Source of the DNA: an uncultured Ruminococcus sp.
GTDB taxonomy: Bacteria; Bacillota; Clostridia; Oscillospirales; Ruminococcaceae
Direction: 5' to 3'
NCBI GenBank assembly: GCA_900553335.1
Contig: USCU01000079.1
Span: 1 to 5,991 of the forward strand
DNA length: 5,991 nucleotides
A program made the translations under genes and the position numbers. This document shows positions 1-3,590 of this stretch, one piece after another. Each line of letters begins with the position of its first letter. Positions within the stretch are counted from its first letter, which is position 1. The notes beneath the pieces are model-generated. The model was not told where the DNA came from, ran no database searches, and saw nothing but the letters and a program-made list of their open reading frames with translations.

Positions 1-1046
1 GTTGTACTGTCACCTATTTTTTTATTCTTAAATTCCTTGTTATCAGCAAGCCACATTCTATAGCCTGTTACGTTTTGTTTGTTTAAAGCGATTTTGAGAC
101 TTGAATATCCTATTGATGACTTTGATACATTTACTTTGCCAAGCGAAACCGTTTTTGTAGCGCAAGTTAATTCAATCGGCGCAGACTGATATGCCTTTGA
201 TCCGACCGTTACATAGTTTATCACTTTAATATAGTAAGTCTTGTTGTTGGCAAGACCGCTGAAACTAAAAGAAGTTCCTGTTCCTTGAATCTTCTTTGCA
301 TTTTTATAGCTCTTATTGTCCGCAAGATATACTATACTTCCGCTTACACTGCTTTTTTTCAGTTCAATTTTAATCGAATCGTATGTCGCAGATTTGCTTT
401 TTACAGAAGGTTTTGCTACTGATTTTGTTGCGCTTTTAAAATTAACCGCATCAGAATAGTATTTAGTTCCGTCCACGGTCATATATGCATAGGCCTCAAC
501 GTCATAGGTCGTTCCGCTCGAAAGGCTTGCTATGTTTATCGAGTTTTTTGAGCTTGAAAGATCTCTTCCCGAAGCCTTTTTATCGACATCGGTTATTCTC
601 ACTCTATATCCGCTTATTTCACTTTCTGTTTCAAAATTCACAGTAATGCTTGAAATGTCCGATGATGTGTTCTGAAGCCTTGGAATAGCTACAGGCTCTG
701 TCTTTGCAGCAACATATCCGCCTGAAACCGTTTTAGACAATTTTTGCATTGAACCTAAAGCCTTAAAATAATATGTTGTATCAGGCTTTAATCCGTAAAC
801 GGTAATAACCTCTTCATTGCTTGTTGCCGTTTCAGCTTGTGAAAAATCTCTGTTTTCCGAATATAAAATGCTGTAGCTTTTTGATCCTGTATCTGTTAAT
901 GTTACTGTTGCGCTGGCAGAAGTAGTATCAATATCCTTTACATATCCGTTGTGCTGTTCAGCAGATGCATTTAAAACGAAAACCGCTAAAGCAACCACTG
1001 CAGCAGATAATGTTACAAGTCCAACTGTTACTATTTTTTTCAGCAT
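1..1046 (-). CDS. Secreted fibronectin type III repeat protein, N-terminal part (runs off left edge)
   Basis: The frame is open from an ATG at 1046 to the window edge, giving 348 codons with no stop, so the C-terminus is missing. Residues 1-29 form a signal peptide: MLKK, a hydrophobic core (about 5-25), and a likely cleavage site after NASA (26-29). The mature part is built of FnIII-like beta-sandwich repeats, roughly 33-118, 119-208, 209-299 and 300 onward. The usual signature near the end of each repeat is visible: LKPDTTYYFKA (86-96), LSSGTTYDVEAYAY (175-188), LANNKTYYIKV (265-275). Repeats 3 and 4 resemble each other (LADNKSYKNAKKI and LADNKEFKNKKI). The ribosome binding site AAAGGGTGG lies 4 bases before the ATG, and a consensus promoter lies upstream. 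FnIII repeats usually act as spacers or binding modules in extracellular enzymes, adhesins or cell-wall proteins. No catalytic, dockerin or anchor domain is visible here, so the role stays open. It is the last minus-strand gene after the holin-type pair but is separately transcribed. Confidence 0.85.
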   Translation of the reverse strand, partial: MLKKIVTVGLVTLSAAVVALAVFVLNASAEQHNGYVKDIDTTSASATVTLTDTGSKSYSILYSENRDFSQAETATSNEEVITVYGLKPDTTYYFKALGSMQKLSKTVSGGYVAAKTEPVAIPRLQNTSSDISSITVNFETESEISGYRVRITDVDKKASGRDLSSSKNSINIASLSSGTTYDVEAYAYMTVDGTKYYSDAVNFKSATKSVAKPSVKSKSATYDSIKIELKKSSVSGSIVYLADNKSYKNAKKIQGTGTSFSFSGLANNKTYYIKVINYVTVGSKAYQSAPIELTCATKTVSLGKVNVSKSSIGYSSLKIALNKQNVTGYRMWLADNKEFKNKKIGDST

Positions 1047-1075
1047 ATAGCCACCCTTTCTGGTTTTGTAATTAA

Positions 1076-1093
1076 TTTGTAACCATTTGCCAA
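1076..1093. repeat. Imperfect dyad element, copy 1 (possible operator)
   Basis: An 18-base sequence, TTTGTAACCATTTGCCAA, has a partner at 1204-1221 that matches it at 16 of 18 positions, both differences being transitions. The two ends are an imperfect inverted repeat around a 4-base centre. A further TTTGTAA lies at 1065-1071, 11 bases (about one helical turn) from the TTTGTAA in this copy. Its place at the predicted transcription start of the FnIII gene would suit a repressor site. The regulator is unknown. Confidence 0.4.
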
Positions 1094-1095
1094 GA

Positions 1096-1124
1096 ATTGT
1101 AACACTTTCGTTATCGACTGTCAA
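1096..1124 (-). promoter_or_regulatory. Sigma-A-type promoter of the FnIII protein gene
   Basis: On the minus strand, TTGACA (1119-1124) and TACAAT (1096-1101) are separated by exactly 17 bases. Both hexamers are at or one base from consensus. Transcription should start near 1089, giving a leader of about 43 bases before the ATG at 1046. A dyad element (1076-1093) lies across the predicted start point. Confidence 0.85.
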
Positions 1125-1203
1125 GCAAAACCAAGGTTTATTAACCAAATTTTAATATTTGAGGTGCTATTTGAACGATTTATTCTAAAAAAGCGCTCGC
1201 TGT

Positions 1204-1221
1204 TTTGTAATCATTTACCAA
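1204..1221. repeat. Imperfect dyad element, copy 2 (possible operator)
   Basis: TTTGTAATCATTTACCAA is the better dyad of the two copies: TTTGTAA and TTACCAA pair at 6 of 7 positions around TCAT. It lies 128 bases from copy 1, about 80 bases upstream of the -35 hexamer of the FnIII promoter. That spacing would suit an upstream activator site or DNA looping between two operators. Function is inferred only from position and repetition. Confidence 0.4.
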
Positions 1222-1244
1222 CTATATATGAACAATTAGTTAAT

Positions 1245-1272
1245 TTGTTTATAGAGTTAAAAATCATACTAT
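1245..1272 (+). promoter_or_regulatory. Possible weak promoter reading toward the structured RNA
   Basis: On the plus strand, TTGTTT (1245-1250) and TACTAT (1267-1272) are 16 bases apart. The hexamers are only fair matches and the region is AT-rich, so chance is a real possibility. If used, transcription would start near 1279 and run through the structured region 1354-1522 to the hairpin at 1525-1552. Confidence 0.25.
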
Positions 1273-1283
1273 GTTTGTATAAC

Positions 1284-1314
1284 AAAAAAACAGCAGCCTA
1301 TTATTAGCTGCTGT
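1284..1314 (-). terminator. Strong intrinsic terminator (minus strand) beyond the holin-type operon
   Basis: On the minus strand a perfect 8-bp stem (ACAGCAGC/GCTGCTGT, arms 1307-1314 and 1290-1297) with a 9-base loop is followed directly by seven Ts (1284-1290). On the plus strand the hairpin is followed by CCTCAG, so it is not a terminator in that direction. It would stop transcripts reading through from the holin-type genes before they reach the FnIII promoter. Confidence 0.8.
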
Positions 1315-1353
1315 CCTCAGTTCGTCAAAAAAACACACTGTTAAAATATCACC

Positions 1354-1522
1354 GCGTTGGCAGACATGCGCTGATGCAGAGATAACCTGAGAGAAGATCA
1401 GCGGTACAACCCGCTTTTCGATGAAAAAGGGGTACCTAAGGGAAAACGCAAAGCGAAATGAGCGAAGCTATCAAAGTGAGTGCATTTGTCCTGTGGAGTG
1501 TGGTACGGCAAATCTGCCACGC
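1354..1522 (+). ncRNA. Compact structured RNA candidate: group II intron domain I-like or stand-alone ncRNA
   Basis: This non-coding stretch is less AT-rich than its surroundings and folds as a closed domain. GCGTTGGCAGA (1354-1364) pairs with TCTGCCACGC (1513-1522) in 10 base pairs with one bulged T, across about 150 bases. Inside, CGCTGAT (1369-1375) pairs with ATCAGCG (1397-1403). GTA+CC (1432-1436) can pair with GG+TAC (1502-1506), which places CCTAAG (1435-1440) opposite TGTGG (1499-1503). That is one base from the classical 11-nt GNRA-tetraloop receptor (CCUAAG/UAUGG). The purine-rich joiner GGGAAAACGCAAAGCGAAA (1440-1458) favours the plus strand. The order of the CCTAAGGG and AACG...AAAGCG motifs resembles, from memory, domain ID of group II introns such as Ll.LtrB. 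No intron 5' end (GTGYG), reverse transcriptase or domain V is present, so it would be a remnant. A stand-alone class such as the raiA RNA is another possibility that I cannot test. Structure is well supported, class is not. Confidence 0.5.
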
Positions 1523-1524
1523 TA

Positions 1525-1552
1525 AAACAGCAGACTATTCTGTCTGCTGTTT
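1525..1552. terminator. Hairpin terminator overlapping the holin stop codon, possibly bidirectional
   Basis: An 11-bp stem (1525-1535 with 1542-1552) encloses a 6-base loop. On the minus strand it is followed by TTTTAG, a short T-run partly inside the stem. On the plus strand it is followed by TTATCATT, also weak. The holin stop codon (1535-1537) lies at the edge of the loop, so the last codons are part of the hairpin. It starts two bases after the closing helix of the structured RNA, where an end for a plus-strand RNA would be expected. Confidence 0.55.
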
Positions 1553-1834
1553 ATCATTATCCGTTTTTAAATTTTTCCCTGTAATAGTTTTAATAGTTTC
1601 GTTAAATCCTGTTGATGCCAATCCGCTTATTATACCGATTGCAATAGCCGTTACTAAATCGTTTGCGGGAAAGTTACTCATAGTAAAATACCCCAAAACC
1701 CCTAAAACGGCCCCGCAAGAGCCTGTTATAAGAGGTATAAATCTACTTTTAAGTTTAAATGCTTTAGCTCCTATACCCATAAAATAACAAATTACCACTA
1801 TCGGTACAACTGTCACTAAATTTGAAATATCCAT
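1535..1834 (-). CDS. Phage holin-type small membrane protein (99 aa)
   Basis: The protein has three predicted membrane segments, about residues 4-22, 32-52 and 60-77, with basic residues in the first loop (KAFKLKSR, 24-31). It ends in a short charged, polar tail (TGKNLKTDNDKQQTE). Size, topology and the pattern of a small-residue-rich third segment (AIAIGIISGLASTGFNETIK) fit the Firmicutes phage holin family represented by Pfam Phage_holin_5_2, which oligomerises in the membrane and lets endolysin or other proteins out. The family is assigned from memory and not by a search. ATG at 1834 is preceded by GGAGG (1841-1845) at a spacing of 6. It lies 27 bases after the upstream gene's stop, so the two are co-transcribed. 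No endolysin, tail or other phage gene is visible nearby, so it may be a remnant or a domesticated holin. Confidence 0.7.
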   Translation of the reverse strand: MDISNLVTVVPIVVICYFMGIGAKAFKLKSRFIPLITGSCGAVLGVLGYFTMSNFPANDLVTAIAIGIISGLASTGFNETIKTITGKNLKTDNDKQQTE

Positions 1835-1861
1835 AGTTTACCTCCTGTTAATTTGATTGTC

Positions 1862-2179
1862 TTAAAACCCTGTTTCGTTTGATAATATATCCATGCCTTT
1901 CACACGATTGAAAATCTCTGTTCCTGTTGAGTTTCCGCCAAGAGAATGATAAACGCTGTATAAATTTTCAAAATTTCTCAGCTCGCTTATGCTTACCTCA
2001 CCTTTTGCTATAAGAGCTGTTCCTATGGAAAGTATTCTATCCTGTAAAATTGCTACAACACCGTCCTTTAGTTTTTCCTGCTCGGAAAGCTTTCGCGATA
2101 TTCTCTTATAGCTGTAAGATAAAACGGCAATTGTTCCCGTCAATACGATCTCTCCGATAAGACTTAATATAAATTCCAA
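1862..2179 (-). CDS. Phage-type protein with N-terminal membrane anchor (105 aa), first gene of the holin pair
   Basis: Residues about 3-22 form one membrane segment (FILSLIGEIVLTGTIAVLSY), followed by a basic stretch (KRISRK) and a charged helical cytoplasmic part. The C-terminal half contains the pattern LRNFENLYSVYHSLGGNSTG (67-86). From memory this resembles the 'YHSLGGNGTGT' signature of small proteins encoded beside holins in many Firmicutes phages and prophages, which are usually annotated as hypothetical. Its biochemical role is not known. It may help the holin or be a holin-like partner. Translation starts at TTG (2177-2179): the only ATG in frame is near the C-terminus, while AAAGGAGG lies 8 bases upstream of the TTG. 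The holin gene follows after 27 bases. An intrinsic terminator sits in its leader. Confidence 0.65.
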   Translation of the reverse strand: MEFILSLIGEIVLTGTIAVLSYSYKRISRKLSEQEKLKDGVVAILQDRILSIGTALIAKGEVSISELRNFENLYSVYHSLGGNSTGTEIFNRVKGMDILSNETGF

Positions 2180-2187
2180 ACCTTAAA

Positions 2188-2195
2188 CCTCCTTT
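2188..2195 (-). promoter_or_regulatory. Strong ribosome binding site that fixes a TTG start
   Basis: AAAGGAGG on the minus strand ends 8 bases before the TTG at 2179. There is no ATG or GTG at a comparable distance, so this site decides the start of the 105-aa phage-type protein. Confidence 0.85.
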
Positions 2196-2214
2196 TACAC
2201 TTAAATATCTGCTT

Positions 2215-2238
2215 AAAAAAAGCCCCTCCGAAGAAGCT
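2215..2238 (-). terminator. Intrinsic terminator in the leader of the holin-type operon (possible attenuator)
   Basis: On the minus strand AGCTTCT (2232-2238) pairs with AGGGGCT (2221-2227) around a 4-base loop, or in a variant fold with a TTCG tetraloop, and is followed directly by seven Ts (2215-2221). The stem contains two G-T pairs and is only moderately stable. It lies 36 bases before the TTG start at 2179. No minus-strand gene lies between it and the GH74 gene, which has its own terminator, so it either attenuates holin-operon transcription or ends an unseen small RNA. Confidence 0.6.
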
Positions 2239-2254
2239 AAAATCAGCTCATATA

Positions 2255-2272
2255 TTGCATGACAAGATGCAA
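2255..2272. repeat. Inverted repeat upstream of the holin-type operon
   Basis: TTGCAT (2255-2260) and ATGCAA (2267-2272) form a perfect 6-bp inverted repeat with a 6-base spacer. It lies 17 bases upstream of the leader terminator on the minus strand. It could be an operator or a second RNA hairpin. I found no convincing -35/-10 pair for this operon: TATAAT-like sequences occur on the minus strand around 2315-2325 but without a good -35. Confidence 0.35.
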
Positions 2273-2447
2273 CAATGCTTTAAAAGTTCAAATGCCGTTT
2301 ACATACCATTAATATATTATATTTAAAAACCGGATTTAGGTGTAACCAACTGCTTTGCTGATAATCATACGGTGCATACCTCAATCCGTTCATTTTTAAT
2401 CAAGCATTAAATAATTGTGAATAAATTTTAAAATCGCCAAAAAAGCC

Positions 2448-2476
2448 TTGATATATGTATGAATTTGATGTAATAT
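2448..2476 (+). promoter_or_regulatory. Sigma-A-type promoter of the DRE-TIM aldolase gene
   Basis: TTGATA (2448-2453) and TAATAT (2471-2476) are separated by 17 bases, each close to consensus. Transcription would start near 2483, leaving a leader of about 90 bases. The leader contains a perfect 7-bp hairpin, CGCTTTA/TAAAGCG (2487-2493 and 2500-2506). TTTAAAATCGC (2427-2437) upstream is a near-inverted copy of GCGATTTAAA (2494-2503) in the leader. Confidence 0.75.
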
Positions 2477-2486
2477 ATGATTCAGG

Positions 2487-2506
2487 CGCTTTAGCGATTT
2501 AAAGCG
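2487..2506 (+). repeat. Leader hairpin in front of the aldolase gene
   Basis: CGCTTTA and TAAAGCG form a perfect 7-bp stem with a GCGATT loop just after the predicted transcription start. No T-run follows, so it is not a terminator. It may stabilise the 5' end of the mRNA or be a DNA operator. A GGAGG at 2514-2518 follows but has no ATG, GTG or TTG at a useful distance. Confidence 0.5.
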
Positions 2507-2571
2507 AATAAGTGGAGGCAGTAAGTATTAAAGCATAAACTGTTTAAGACTAGTGAAAAGGATGTAGAAAA

Positions 2572-3546
2572 ATGACAACACAGGGAGATTTAATTTCATT
2601 CCGCCCGGACGTAAGGGTACTTGACGCAACACTTAGAGATGGAGGTCTTGTAAACAACTTCCGATTTACTGATGAATTTGTGCGCGACCTTTATCATACT
2701 AATTTAAAATCCAATGTGGATTATATGGAATTAGGTTATAAGGCTTCAAAAGAAATTTTCAATCCCGATGATTTCGGAAAGTGGAAGTTTTGCTCTGACG
2801 ATGATGTTTTTGATATTGTCGGCGACAATAATACTAATTTAAAGCTTGCTTGTATGCTTGATGTAGGAAGAACTGATTTTAAAAACGATGTTTTGGACAG
2901 TCAGAACTCTCCGTTTGATCTTATGAGAGTGGCAACTTATATTCATCAGATTCCTTCGGCAATCGAAATAATTGAGGACGCAAAGAAAAAGGGATATGAA
3001 GTAAGTGCAAATATAATGGCTATCTCAAAGATAAACGATGAAGAGCTTACACAGGGCCTTGAGCTTTTGGCAAAAAGCCCCGTTGATATTATTTATATAG
3101 TAGACAGCTTCGGGGCGTATTACCCCGAACAGATCGAAAGGCTTTCTCAAAAATACCTTGAGATAGGAAATAAATACAATAAGCAGATAGGTATCCACGC
3201 ACACAACAACCAGCAGCTTGCTTTTGCAAATACTATTACAGCTTTAAGGTATGGTGTAAGCTGGCTAGACTGTACGGTAAGCGGAATGGGTAGAGGAGCA
3301 GGAAACTGCTATATGGAATCGCTGCTCGCATTTTTGAAAAATCCCAAATACAACCTTGTGCCTGTTATGGATTTTGTTGCAAAGCATATGCCGGCTATTA
3401 TAAGTGAAGGTAATAAATGGGGATATGATATCTCGTATCTTCTTACCGGAATTTTAAACAGCCACCCGTCATCAGCTATCAAATTTGTCAAGGACGGCAG
3501 GCATGATTATACTGCATTCTTCCATGAGCTTTTGGATCTTGAATAA
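2572..3546 (+). CDS. DRE-TIM metallolyase superfamily enzyme (HMGL-like aldolase-type protein), 324 aa
   Basis: The protein is a TIM barrel of the HMG-CoA lyase/isopropylmalate synthase/4-hydroxy-2-oxovalerate aldolase superfamily, whose members make or cleave C-C bonds next to a metal-bound 2-oxo acid. Visible signatures are LDATLRDGG (17-25; R22 and D23), VDSFGAYYPEQI (177-188), GIHAHNNQQLAFAN (207-220; metal ligands H209 and H211) and the glycine-rich GMGRGAGN (238-245). WGYDISY (283-289) places a tyrosine where 4-hydroxy-2-oxovalerate aldolases (BphI type) have their catalytic one. The position of the BphI-type catalytic histidine, three residues after RD, is a leucine (L26), so the usual aldolase activity is doubtful. 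There is no partner acylating dehydrogenase. The length fits a catalytic domain without regulatory extensions. ATG at 2572 follows AAAAGGA with a 9-base gap. It is monocistronic, with its own promoter and terminator. Family is sure, substrate unknown. Confidence 0.85.
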   Translation: MTTQGDLISFRPDVRVLDATLRDGGLVNNFRFTDEFVRDLYHTNLKSNVDYMELGYKASKEIFNPDDFGKWKFCSDDDVFDIVGDNNTNLKLACMLDVGRTDFKNDVLDSQNSPFDLMRVATYIHQIPSAIEIIEDAKKKGYEVSANIMAISKINDEELTQGLELLAKSPVDIIYIVDSFGAYYPEQIERLSQKYLEIGNKYNKQIGIHAHNNQQLAFANTITALRYGVSWLDCTVSGMGRGAGNCYMESLLAFLKNPKYNLVPVMDFVAKHMPAIISEGNKWGYDISYLLTGILNSHPSSAIKFVKDGRHDYTAFFHELLDLE

Positions 3547-3557
3547 AACATCTTAAC

Positions 3558-3590
3558 AAAAAAGGGAACTAAAAACAGTTCCCTTTTTTT
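3558..3590. terminator. Bidirectional intrinsic terminator between convergent genes
   Basis: GGGAACT (3564-3570) and AGTTCCC (3577-3583) form a perfect 7-bp stem with a 6-base loop. Six As flank it on the left (3558-3563) and seven Ts on the right (3584-3590), so it works on both strands. It lies 12 bases after the aldolase stop. The GH74 stop codon (3589-3591) overlaps the T-run. Confidence 0.9.

Noticed and set aside
1185..1206. Possible terminator hairpin around AAAAAAGCGCTCGCTGTTTT
   Set aside because: The GC part of the stem is only 3-4 bp with a 2-4 base loop and a mismatch, too weak to call.
1312..1524. A complete, mobile group II intron
   Set aside because: Only domain I-like features are present. 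There is no GTGYG 5' end, no domain V hairpin and no reverse transcriptase gene, so at most it is a remnant.
1458..1787. Plus-strand open frame of 109 codons
   Set aside because: It lies mostly antisense to the well-supported holin-type gene and begins inside the structured RNA. It has no ribosome binding site, and its hydrophobic look mirrors the opposite strand.
3309..3491. Minus-strand open frame of 60 codons inside the aldolase gene
   Set aside because: It is antisense to conserved aldolase-family coding sequence, with no ribosome binding site or promoter.
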